Shown: positions 30,604 through 38,818 of the stretch, piece by piece
How the letters are laid out: every line of letters starts with the position of its first letter
Numbering within the stretch: position 1 is the first letter of the stretch
Assembly: GCF_013450155.1 (NCBI RefSeq)
Contig: NZ_JACCKD010000009.1
Location: 213,894 to 277,893, forward strand
DNA length: 64,000 nt
Direction: 5' to 3'
Source: Haloechinothrix aidingensis
GTDB taxonomy: Bacteria > Actinomycetota > Actinomycetes > Mycobacteriales > Pseudonocardiaceae
Notes under the pieces: model-generated
Databases searched by the model: none
Seen by the model: only the letters and a program-made list of their open reading frames with translations
What the model was told of the DNA's origin: nothing
Program-made: the position numbers and the translations under genes

Positions 30604-31608
30604 TTACTGGAGGCCGACCTCGTCGAGGATGTCGACGAACTCGGTGTGCTTCTCGTCGAGGAAGGCCTCGAACTCCGCACTGTCCTGGTAGGTGTCGGTC
30701 CAGCCGAGCTTGCTCGACTCCTCCTTCCAGGAGTCCTGCTCCATCATCTCCGCGAAGACCGACTCGTAGTAGGAGATCTCCTCCTGCGACATGTCCGGCG
30801 GGCCCATGACGCCGCGCCAGATGTCGAAGGTGAAGTCCACGCCGAGCTCGGTCAGCGTCGGCACGTCCGGCAGCACGCCGACCCGTTCCGGAGCGGACAC
30901 GGCGAGTGCCTTCACCTCCCCGGCCTCGATCAGCTCCATGCTCTCGCCCGCACCGGAGACGGCCGCGTCCACGTGCCCGCCGAGCAGCGCGGTCGTGGCC
31001 TCACCCCCGCCGTCGAAGGCGACATAGTTGAGCTCACCGGCGTCCACGCCCGCGGCGTCGGCGGCACCGGCAAGGGCGACGTGGTCCATGCTGCCCGGTG
31101 CCGACCCACCGGCGACACTGACCGCTCCCGGATCGTCCTCCAGCTCACCGACGAGGTCGTCGAACGTGTCCATCGGCGAGTCGGCCGGTACCAGGTAGGT
31201 CATGTACTCGGTGGCGAGCCGCGAGATCGGGGTGAAGTCGCTGTGGTCGTAGTCGGACTCGCCTGCCAGCGGCACGAACAGGATGGGCGGGCTGGTCACG
31301 AACAGCTTGTGCGGGTCACCAGCGTTGTTGGCGATGTAGGACCAACCGATTGCGCCACCGCCGCCCGGCTTGTTGACGACCTGGACCGACTGGTCCACCA
31401 ACCCGGCGTCCTCCATGATCCTGCTGCTCGTACGGGCCAGCGTGTCCCAGCCGCCGCCCGTGTCGGCGGGGGCGGTGATCTCGATCGGCTGCTGCGGGGA
31501 CCACTCCCCGCTGTCGCTGGCGCCCTCGGCGCCGCAGCCGGCCAGCACCAACGCCGACGCCGCGAACACCGCAGGCACCGCACGCGCACGGGCACGGGTA
31601 CCAGACAT
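30604..31608 (-). CDS. tctC: Tripartite tricarboxylate transporter substrate-binding lipoprotein (first copy)
   Basis: 334 aa. Lipobox LAGC after a basic signal peptide. The binding-protein blocks are IEITAPADTGGGWDTLAR, NKPGGGGAIGWSY and GGSAPGSMDHVAL. The ATG at 31608 has AGGGAGG at a six-base spacing; the in-frame start at 31665 has none. First gene of tctC-tctB-tctA-tctC, divergent from the sensor kinase that probably controls it. Confidence 0.93.
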   Translation of the reverse strand: MSGTRARARAVPAVFAASALVLAGCGAEGASDSGEWSPQQPIEITAPADTGGGWDTLARTSSRIMEDAGLVDQSVQVVNKPGGGGAIGWSYIANNAGDPHKLFVTSPPILFVPLAGESDYDHSDFTPISRLATEYMTYLVPADSPMDTFDDLVGELEDDPGAVSVAGGSAPGSMDHVALAGAADAAGVDAGELNYVAFDGGGEATTALLGGHVDAAVSGAGESMELIEAGEVKALAVSAPERVGVLPDVPTLTELGVDFTFDIWRGVMGPPDMSQEEISYYESVFAEMMEQDSWKEESSKLGWTDTYQDSAEFEAFLDEKHTEFVDILDEVGLQ

Positions 31609-31631
31609 GTCGACCTCCCTCGGTTCTCGTT

Positions 31632-31644
31632 GCCACGTAGTGGC
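31632..31644. promoter_or_regulatory. Short palindrome in the tct / sensor-kinase divergent promoter
   Basis: GCCACGTAGTGGC is a palindrome with 5-bp arms and a 3-base centre, 24 bp upstream of the tctC start. It is a candidate site for the neighbouring response regulator. The whole divergent gap (31609-31855) holds no gene. Confidence 0.3.
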
Positions 31645-31855
31645 TGTGAAGTGCTCCACATGCAACCAGCGGCCATGTCCGCCCGGTAACCCTTGTGTGC
31701 GTTGCGAGGACAGTGAAGGTAGTGACCGTTCTGGTCGTTGTGTTCACCGGGCACTGGCGTGCGTGAACCCCGCGCACCGGGGACGATGAGGTCCTGAACC
31801 GGACCCGCACGACTGCCTCCCGCGCGGTCCGCCGGACGACGCGAAAGGTGTGCAC

Positions 31856-33541
31856 GTGCGCCCCAGGCTCACCCTCGCCGGGCAGTTCCTCGCCATCCAG
31901 CTCGCGATCATCGTGCTCGTACTCATCGCGGTCACCGGCGTGTCCCTTGCGCAGGCCGACGCCGGCTTCCGGCAGTCCGAGAGCCAGCGCATGCGCGCCA
32001 TCGCCGAGACCGGCGCCACACGGGAGGCCGTACGCGTCGGGCTGCGCGACGTGGGCAACCAGGGCATCCTGCAGCCGACGGCGGAAAGCCTGCGCAACCT
32101 CTCGGGCGCGGACAAGCTCATCATCACGCGCAGGGACCTGCGCATCCGGACCTCGCCGGACCCGGCCGATATCGACACGCGGCTCGATATCGGGGACAGT
32201 CCCGTGCTCGAGGGCCGCGCGTGGACGGGCATGAGCTCGATCCGCGGCGAGGAGTACCTCGTCGCGCACGTACCGGTCATCGGTGACCATGGCGAGGTCA
32301 TCGGGCTGGTCGCGGCCGCGCGGCGCTACCCGGACCTGGCCCAGCGCCTGGTCACCGCCGCCCCGAACCTGCTTGTGTACCTGGGAATCGCCGGTTCGGT
32401 CGGGATCACCGGCTCCGTGCTACTGGCACGCCGCGTCAAACGGCAGACGCTGGGACTGGAACCCACCGAGATCGCCCGGTTCGCCGAGCATCGCGAGGCC
32501 ATCCTGCACGGCATCAAGGAAGGCGTACTCGCCCTGGACACCGAAAACCGGATCACCCTCGTCAACGACACCGCCATGGAGCTGCTCAGGCTGCCGCAGG
32601 ACTGCACGCACCGGCGGCTGGACGAGCTCGCCGTCGACCCCGGCCTGTACGAGGTCCTCACGACCACCGCACGCGGGCGCGACCAGGTCGTACCCATGGG
32701 CGACCGGCTGGTGACGCTCAACAGGATGCCGCTGGTCACCGACGGCAAGCACGCCGGAACGGTTACCACCATGCGCGACCGGACCGACCTCGTCGCGCTC
32801 AAACACGAGCTCGATGTCACCCGCACCACCACCGAGGCCCTCCGCGCGCAGGCCCACGAGTTCAACAACCAGCTGCACGTCATCACCGGCCTGGTCGAGC
32901 TGGGTGAGTACGACGAGGTGAGCCAGTACGTCAGCCGCATCGGCGGCGCGCGAGCGCGGCTCAGCGCGGACATCACCGCGCGCGTGGCCGACCCCTCGCT
33001 TGCCGCCCTCCTCATCGCCAAGGCGAGCAGAGCGGCTGAGCAGGGCGCCGAGCTGGCGATCTCACAGCACACCGCACTCGGCCCGACGGGCGAGGAGCTC
33101 TCCGCCGATCTGGTCACCGTCGTCGGCAATCTCGTCGACAACGCGCTCGACGCCGTCCACTCCGGTCGCACGGAAAGCACCCGGCCGTTCGTCGAGGTGG
33201 AACTGACCGACGGGAACGGCGGCGTGTGGGTGCGCGTGCGGGACTCCGGGCCGGGAGTCCCGAGCGAGCTCAGCGAGAAGATCTTCCAGCACGGCTTCTC
33301 CACGAAGGACGAAGGGGATCCCACCGAGCGCGGTCTCGGGCTCGCCATCATCCAGCTCATCTGCGCGCGCCGAGGCGGCGAGGTGCGCATACAGGCGGCG
33401 CCGGACCGGCCGGACGGCGAACCGGGCCCTGCCGACCGCGGTCAGGACGGGCCCGCTGTGCGGGGCGGAGCCGAGTTCATCGCCTACCTGCCGTACGGGG
33501 CGCAGGCGGAGGACACCGAGCAGCGCGGGAGTGTCACATGA
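31856..33541 (+). CDS. Sensor histidine kinase, CitA/DcuS type
   Basis: 561 aa. First membrane helix about residues 9-32, an extracellular sensor domain about 33-168 (PDC/PAS fold layout), second helix about 170-190, a cytoplasmic PAS domain about 210-320, then a dimerisation region with the phospho-accepting histidine in AQAHEFNNQLHVI and a GHKL ATPase domain (NLVDNALDAV, DSGPGVP, GLGLAIIQLI). This order is typical of carboxylate sensors. I take the GTG at 31856, seven bases after AAAGG; a GTG at 31850 is too close. It shares four bases with the response regulator. Confidence 0.93.
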   Translation: MRPRLTLAGQFLAIQLAIIVLVLIAVTGVSLAQADAGFRQSESQRMRAIAETGATREAVRVGLRDVGNQGILQPTAESLRNLSGADKLIITRRDLRIRTSPDPADIDTRLDIGDSPVLEGRAWTGMSSIRGEEYLVAHVPVIGDHGEVIGLVAAARRYPDLAQRLVTAAPNLLVYLGIAGSVGITGSVLLARRVKRQTLGLEPTEIARFAEHREAILHGIKEGVLALDTENRITLVNDTAMELLRLPQDCTHRRLDELAVDPGLYEVLTTTARGRDQVVPMGDRLVTLNRMPLVTDGKHAGTVTTMRDRTDLVALKHELDVTRTTTEALRAQAHEFNNQLHVITGLVELGEYDEVSQYVSRIGGARARLSADITARVADPSLAALLIAKASRAAEQGAELAISQHTALGPTGEELSADLVTVVGNLVDNALDAVHSGRTESTRPFVEVELTDGNGGVWVRVRDSGPGVPSELSEKIFQHGFSTKDEGDPTERGLGLAIIQLICARRGGEVRIQAAPDRPDGEPGPADRGQDGPAVRGGAEFIAYLPYGAQAEDTEQRGSVT

Positions 33542-34212
33542 TCAACGTCCTCGTCGTCGACGACGACTTCATGGTGTCGCGAGTGCACAGAGGGATCGTC
33601 GAGCGTATCCCGGGTTTCACCGTCGTCGGTGAGGCACGCACGGGGAATGAGGCGCTTGCCGCCGTCCGGGACAGGCGGCCCGACCTCGTCCTGCTCGACA
33701 TCTACCTCCCCGACATGAGCGGGCTCGACGTCCTTCGCCAGCTGCGCGGTGGCGGCGTGCCCGATGTCGACGTCCTGGTCATCACCGCGGCACGCGACGC
33801 GGAGACCGTACGCACGGCCTTGCGGGGTGGGGTGGTGCACTACATCATCAAGCCCTTCGACTCCGCTACCCTGCAGGCGCGGCTGTCCTCCTTCGCCGAG
33901 CAGCGCAAGAAGCTGCACGAGATCAGCGATGCCGATCAGGCGGCGGTGGACAGGGTGTTCGGTACGTCGCCGGCGACTCCGCGGATGCCGAAGGGCCTCA
34001 CCACGCAGACCGCCGAGCTGGTCCGGGACGCGCTGCTGGCAGCGGAGGACGGACTGTCCGCGACGGAGTGCGCCGAAGCCACCGGCGTGTCTCGGGTGAG
34101 CGCCAGGCGGTACCTGGAGTTCTTCGCGGAGTCGCACCGTGCCGAGGTACGGCTGCGGTACGGGACGGCCGGACGCCCCGAACGTCGCTACCACTGGATC
34201 GCGGGCGCGTGA
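33538..34212 (+). CDS. Response regulator, CitB/DcuR type
   Basis: 224 aa. The receiver domain has the acidic pocket VVDDD and the phosphorylated aspartate in LVLLDIYLPDMSG; the conserved lysine is in HYIIKPFDSATL. The C-terminal helix-turn-helix (AEDGLSATECAEATGVSRVSARRYLEFF) is of the DcuR/CitB kind. The ATG overlaps the kinase stop (ATGA). It most likely activates the divergent tripartite transporter genes in response to external carboxylates. Confidence 0.93.
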   Translation: MINVLVVDDDFMVSRVHRGIVERIPGFTVVGEARTGNEALAAVRDRRPDLVLLDIYLPDMSGLDVLRQLRGGGVPDVDVLVITAARDAETVRTALRGGVVHYIIKPFDSATLQARLSSFAEQRKKLHEISDADQAAVDRVFGTSPATPRMPKGLTTQTAELVRDALLAAEDGLSATECAEATGVSRVSARRYLEFFAESHRAEVRLRYGTAGRPERRYHWIAGA

Positions 34213-34254
34213 CCGGACGTCTACGGCGGCGCGCCACGCACGCCGGTGGGACGA

Positions 34255-35034
34255 TCAGCCGAACCGGCCGGTGATGTAGTCCTCCGTAGCCTGCTCGCGC
34301 GGCGCCGAGAAGATCTTGGCGGTGGTGTCCATCTCGATGAGCCGACCCGGCTGACCGACATCCGCGAGGTTGAAGAACCCGGTCGTGTCGCTCACCCGCG
34401 CGGCCTGCTGCATGTTGTGCGTGACGATCACGATGGTGTAGTCGGGCTTGAGATCGTTGATCAGATCCTCGATCGCCTGGGTCGAGATCGGATCCAGCGC
34501 CGAGCACGGCTCGTCCATCAGCAACACGGCCGGGTCGACGGCGATCGCCCGCGCGATGCACAACCGTTGCTGCTGGCCGCCGGAGATGCCGCCGCCCGGC
34601 TTGTGCAACCGGTCCTTGACCTCGTTCCACAGGTTCGCCGAGCGAAGCGAGCGCTCCACGAGATCGTCGATTTCGGAGCGCTTCATCCGGGCACCTGTCA
34701 GGCGGATCCCCGCTGCCACGTTCTCGTAGATCGACATGGTCGGGAACGGGTTGGGCCGCTGGAACACCATGCCGATCTCGCTACGGATGTCGACCGGATC
34801 CACATTGTTGCCGTAGATGTCCCTGCCGTTTATCGCCACCTGCCCCTCGACCTTGGCCTTGGGAACGAGCTCGTGCATCCGGTTGAGCGAGCGAAGGAAC
34901 GTGGACTTGCCACAGCCCGACGGCCCGATCAGCGCGGTAACCGACCGGGGCTCGATCGTCATGGACACGCCCTGCACGGCGAGGAACTCGTCGTAGTAGA
35001 TGTCGAGGTCTTTGACCTGAATGTGTTTGGCCAC
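34255..35034 (-). CDS. pstB: Phosphate ABC transporter ATP-binding protein
   Basis: 259 aa. Walker [10 protein letters not shown], the PstB block [21 protein letters not shown], signature [17 protein letters not shown] and Walker [15 protein letters not shown] choose the GTG at 35034, which has AAGGA seven bases upstream and gives the usual N-terminus [10 protein letters not shown]; a start at 35160 would overlap pstA. Last gene of pstSCAB. Convergent with the response regulator gene. Confidence 0.96.
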   Translation of the reverse strand: MAKHIQVKDLDIYYDEFLAVQGVSMTIEPRSVTALIGPSGCGKSTFLRSLNRMHELVPKAKVEGQVAINGRDIYGNNVDPVDIRSEIGMVFQRPNPFPTMSIYENVAAGIRLTGARMKRSEIDDLVERSLRSANLWNEVKDRLHKPGGGISGGQQQRLCIARAIAVDPAVLLMDEPCSALDPISTQAIEDLINDLKPDYTIVIVTHNMQQAARVSDTTGFFNLADVGQPGRLIEMDTTAKIFSAPREQATEDYITGRFG

Positions 35035-35113
35035 AGCGGGGTCCTTAGCTACTCGTCGGTTACGCACCGTCTCCGGTGGACGTGGTCCGGGCGCGGCGAT
35101 GACACCGTGATGC

Positions 35114-36190
35114 TCAGCCTCCGGCCTCGGGCGCGAACCGGCGCGAGATGAGCCGGGCAACGAGGTTGAGCGCCATCACGATAATGATCAACAGGAGCGC
35201 CGCGGCCCACGCGCGATCCAGGGCGGGATCCGGCGGCACTCCCGGATTGACGTACTGGTAATAGGCCGACACCGGTAGCGTCGCCATACGCCCGTCGAAC
35301 GGGTTGAGGTTGACGCTCTGCGTGATCCCCACCGTCACCAGCAACGGCGCCGTCTCCCCGATCACCCTGGCGATGGCGAGCGTGACGCCGGTGGCGATGC
35401 CCGCGAGCGCCGTGGGGATCACCACCTTCAGGATCATCCGCCACTTCGGCACGGCGAGCGCGTAAGCCGCCTCACGAAGCTCGTTGGGCACGAGCTTGAG
35501 CATCTCCTCCGTGGAACGCACGACCACCGGGATCATCAGCACGCTCAGCGCGACCGCGCCCATGACCCCCATGCGAACCCCGGGACCGAGGATGAGCGCG
35601 AACAGCGCGTACGCGAACAGGCCGGCCACGATCGACGGGATGCCGGTCATGACGTCCACGAAGAACGTGATGACCGCGGCAAGCTTTCCCCGCGCGTACT
35701 CGACCAGGTAGACGCCGCACAGCATGCCGACCGGCACCGAGATCAGCGTCGCGAGACCCGTGATCATCAGAGTGCCGGTGATCGCGTGGTAGACCCCACC
35801 GCCCTCACCGACGACGCCACGCATCGAGAAGCTGAAGAACTCCACGTCCATTCGCGCCGTGCCCCTGCTGATCACCGTAGCCAGCACGGAGATCAACGGG
35901 ACGAGCGCGAGCAGGAACGCGGAAGTGACGACCGTGGTCACCACGCGATCCTTCGCCTTACGCGGCCCTTCGACAAGTCGCGAGACCGTCACGACGCAGG
36001 CCGCGTAGAGAACCACGGTCAGCACGGCGCCGAGGCCCGCGCTCACGCCCGCGAGTGCGGCGGCGCCGCCGACGGCGATCGCAGCGGCCAGCACGGCGTA
36101 CGGGACCCAGGGCGGCAACGTCCTGCGCACCGGCGCCGTCTCGGTGCGAAGGAGGTCCGTCTCTCGTTCTGTCCTGGTGGGCACGCTCAT
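35114..36190 (-). CDS. pstA: Phosphate ABC transporter permease
   Basis: 358 aa. Two extra N-terminal membrane helices come before the usual six-helix permease core. The core has the EAA-type loop ([25 protein letters not shown]) and [15 protein letters not shown]. It starts at the last base of the pstC stop, so the two permeases are coupled. It forms the inner-membrane channel with PstC. Confidence 0.94.
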   Translation of the reverse strand: MSVPTRTERETDLLRTETAPVRRTLPPWVPYAVLAAAIAVGGAAALAGVSAGLGAVLTVVLYAACVVTVSRLVEGPRKAKDRVVTTVVTSAFLLALVPLISVLATVISRGTARMDVEFFSFSMRGVVGEGGGVYHAITGTLMITGLATLISVPVGMLCGVYLVEYARGKLAAVITFFVDVMTGIPSIVAGLFAYALFALILGPGVRMGVMGAVALSVLMIPVVVRSTEEMLKLVPNELREAAYALAVPKWRMILKVVIPTALAGIATGVTLAIARVIGETAPLLVTVGITQSVNLNPFDGRMATLPVSAYYQYVNPGVPPDPALDRAWAAALLLIIIVMALNLVARLISRRFAPEAGG

Positions 36191-37134
36191 CAGTTCGCTC
36201 CCGAGAACTCGCTACGGCGGTTGATCACCGTGCGCGCGGCCATGTTGACCGCGAAGGTCACGGCGAAGAGAACGAGCCCCGACGCGATCAGCGTATTGAC
36301 CGCAAGGCCGGTCGACTCGGGAAACTGCAGCGCGATGTCGGCGGCGATGGTGGACGGGTTGCCCGAGCTGATCAGGTTGACCGTCACACCTCCGGACACC
36401 GAGAGCACGATCGTGACCGCCATCGTCTCGCCGAGCGCCCGGCCCAACCCCAGCATCGACGCGCCGATGACCGCGGACCGGCCGAACGGCAACACCGCCA
36501 TCCGCAGCATCTCCCACCGTGTCGCGCCGAGTGCGTGCGCCGCTTCCTCGTGCAGCCGCGGAACCTGCCGGAAGGCCTCGCGCACCACCGCTGTGATGAT
36601 CGGCAGGATCATCACGGCGAGTACCAGGATCGCGACGAGCATGGTTCGCCCGGTCGCCGAGACCGGACCGGCGAACAGCGGGACGAACCCGAGATTGTCG
36701 GCCAGCCACCCGCTGGGTCCCACGGTGGCCGGGGCGAGCACCGTGAAGCCCCAGAGCCCGTAGATGATGCTCGGTACCGCGGCCAGCAGGTCGATGAGGT
36801 AGCCGAGCCCCTGTGCCAGGGCGCGCGGGGCGTAGTAGGTGACGAACAGCGCGATCGTGACCGCGAGCGGGGCGGCGATAAGCAGCGCGAAGACGGCAGA
36901 GAGCGCGGTGCCGAACAGCAACGGCCATACGTACAACGCCACGCCACGTCCACCGGGAACCTCCTCCGGTGGGGCGGTCAACGCCGGCCACGCCTCGACC
37001 AGGAGGAAGGCGGCCACGCCCGCGAGCACGACGAGGATCAACAGACCGGCGCCTGTCGACAGTCCGGCGAAGACCCGGTCCCCCGCGCGCGGTCGGGGGC
37101 GAGCGACCGCGCTTGGTGTTTCGCTCAACGGCAC
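36190..37134 (-). CDS. pstC: Phosphate ABC transporter permease
   Basis: 314 aa with six membrane helices. Family blocks include AVPSIIYGLWGFTVLAP, ALGATRWEMLRMAVLPFGRSAV (EAA loop) and GRALGETMAVTIVLSVSGG. The 154-bp gap to pstS holds a strong hairpin, so pstC is probably made at a lower level than the binding protein. Confidence 0.95.
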   Translation of the reverse strand: MPLSETPSAVARPRPRAGDRVFAGLSTGAGLLILVVLAGVAAFLLVEAWPALTAPPEEVPGGRGVALYVWPLLFGTALSAVFALLIAAPLAVTIALFVTYYAPRALAQGLGYLIDLLAAVPSIIYGLWGFTVLAPATVGPSGWLADNLGFVPLFAGPVSATGRTMLVAILVLAVMILPIITAVVREAFRQVPRLHEEAAHALGATRWEMLRMAVLPFGRSAVIGASMLGLGRALGETMAVTIVLSVSGGVTVNLISSGNPSTIAADIALQFPESTGLAVNTLIASGLVLFAVTFAVNMAARTVINRRSEFSGAN

Positions 37135-37235
37135 AGCCTGGTATCCCTTTCCCTGGTGTCGTAGTTGACGGCCGACGCCGGATCACCCGGTGGTACGGGG
37201 TGATCCCTGGCGTGATCTCCGGTCCGGCACAGGAG

Positions 37236-37274
37236 GTCATCCGGGTAGCCGTCAGGGACGGCTACCCGGATGAC
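37236..37274 (-). terminator. Strong hairpin between pstS and pstC (attenuator)
   Basis: Perfect 18-bp inverted repeat (37236-37253 with 37257-37274) with a 3-base loop, starting 14 bases after the pstS stop. It is positioned to end most transcripts after pstS while some read on into pstCAB. Confidence 0.75.
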
Positions 37275-37288
37275 GGTTCGCCGCGCGT

Positions 37289-38371
37289 TCAGCCTGCGCC
37301 GATGGCCTCGATCGCGGGCATGATCTGTTCCCGGAGCTCGCCGGAGATCGGTGCGGAGCCGGCATTCTCGGCCGCCTGCTGCTGCCCTTCTTCGCTCGCC
37401 ATGAAGGTGAAGTACTCCCGGACGAGCTCACCGACCTGATCGTCCTCGTACTCGGTGCAGGCCAGCCCGTAGGAGACGAGCACGATCGGGTACGTGCCCT
37501 CCTCCGTGGTGTCACGCGCCAGTTCATAGGCGAAGCTGTTCTCGCCCCTGCCTTCGACCCGTTCGGAGACGTCCAGGACGGTGGACGCGGCCTCCGGCGA
37601 GTAGTTCACGAACTCGCCGCCGACCCCAACGGCCACAGTAGACAGATCGCCCGCCTGGCTGGCGTCGGCGTAGCCGATGGTGCCGTCGCCGTTGCGTACC
37701 GCCTCGACCACACCGGAGGTTCCCTGTGCCGCCTCGCCGCCGGCCACGGGCCAGTCACCACTCGGCTCGTGCGGCCACGCGTCACCCGCGGCCGCGGTCA
37801 GGTACTCCAGGAAGTTCTCGGTCGTGCCGGACTCGTCCGAACGGTTCACCGGCGCGATGGGCGAGGACGGGAGTTCGGCATCCGGGTTGTCCTCGGCGAT
37901 CGCCGGGTCGTCCCACTCGGTGATCTCCTGGTTGAAGATGCCGGCGATGGTCTCCGGTGACAGGTTCAGCTCGTCGACACCGTCCAGATTGAACACGATC
38001 GCCACCGGAGATATGTACAGCGGGACCTCGATGAAGTCGGCACACCGCTCCCGGGCGGCGGCGACCTCGTCGTCATCGAGGTACGCGTCTGTGCCTCCGA
38101 AGTCCGAACCGCCGCTGACGAACTGCTCGCGTCCGCCCCCGGAGCCGATCGGGTCGTAGTTCACCGTGACGTCCGGATACTGGTCCTGAAAGCCCGCCGT
38201 CCATGCCTGCTGTGCGGCCTGCTGTGAGCTGGCGCCCGCGCCGGATATCGTTCCGGCGAGCTCACTCTCCTCGGCGGAACCTTCGTTGGCGGCACCACAT
38301 GCCGCGACTCCGAGAACGAGGGCGCCGGCTGTCGGTAACGCAGCGAAACGGCCAAGGCTGGTGCGATTCAC
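37289..38371 (-). CDS. pstS: Phosphate-binding lipoprotein
   Basis: 360 aa. A signal peptide with lipobox GVAAC precedes an acidic linker and the PstS phosphate-binding loops: ISGAGASSQQAAQQAW (first loop), GSDFGGTDAYL (second) and NRSDESGTTENFLEYL (third). The GTG at 38371 has AGAGG six bases upstream; an upstream frame to 38455 has no such site. First gene of the pst operon with a candidate PHO box about 95 bp upstream. Confidence 0.95.
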   Translation of the reverse strand: MNRTSLGRFAALPTAGALVLGVAACGAANEGSAEESELAGTISGAGASSQQAAQQAWTAGFQDQYPDVTVNYDPIGSGGGREQFVSGGSDFGGTDAYLDDDEVAAARERCADFIEVPLYISPVAIVFNLDGVDELNLSPETIAGIFNQEITEWDDPAIAEDNPDAELPSSPIAPVNRSDESGTTENFLEYLTAAAGDAWPHEPSGDWPVAGGEAAQGTSGVVEAVRNGDGTIGYADASQAGDLSTVAVGVGGEFVNYSPEAASTVLDVSERVEGRGENSFAYELARDTTEEGTYPIVLVSYGLACTEYEDDQVGELVREYFTFMASEEGQQQAAENAGSAPISGELREQIMPAIEAIGAG

Positions 38372-38465
38372 GATCGACCTCTTTCGGGGTATTGTGCTCG
38401 ATTCCCTCCGCGCGATAACGCGGACAGGTCGAACGCTAAGAGAGCGACGTGACACGGGAGGGCAC

Positions 38466-38487
38466 TGCGGGTGAACCGAACGGGAAC
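38466..38487 (-). promoter_or_regulatory. Candidate PHO box of the pst operon
   Basis: On the minus strand two adjoining 11-base units read GTTCCCGTTCG and GTTCACCCGCA. They match the actinobacterial PhoP direct-repeat unit (G-T/G-TCAYYYR-G/C-G), the second almost perfectly. A TAGCGT -10-like hexamer lies 27 bp downstream (38433-38438). This predicts induction by phosphate starvation through PhoR-PhoP. Confidence 0.6.
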
Positions 38488-38724
38488 GGCAAGGGGCCGA
38501 AGGTTCACCGTCCGGGCGACGTCACAGTGCAACAACGAAGTGCCGGGACGGGGTATGAGACAGCCGACAGTATCCCGGCACACCGGATCGAGCTCGGGTA
38601 GCCTGTAGCGCCACGTTTCGCGGGTGGACATCGCTGCGTGCACCCATGAGCGTGATGTCGATCGCACGACCCGATCACGCGCCGGGCCCGGCGCGGGTGC
38701 GCCTGCGAAGGCGTGCCGCACGCC

Positions 38725-38770
38725 GGTTGGGGACCCGGTTGGGGACCCGGTTGGGGACCCGGTTGAGGAC
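38725..38770. repeat. 12-bp tandem repeat in the pstS-fbiC gap
   Basis: GGTTGGGGACCC occurs three times in exact tandem (38725-38760), followed by a fourth copy that is cut short and has one change. The surrounding 447-bp gap (38372-38818) holds the pst promoter at one end. I see no supported gene in the rest. Runs of G on the plus strand could allow a quadruplex. Confidence 0.8.
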
Positions 38771-38818
38771 GAGCCACGCACCGGGCCCGGCACGGCGTCC
38801 GGTTCAGCTCGGTCCGGC

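Noticed and set aside
38725..38770. Tandem repeat considered as a CRISPR array
   Set aside because: Units of 12 bp with no spacers and no cas genes in the window.
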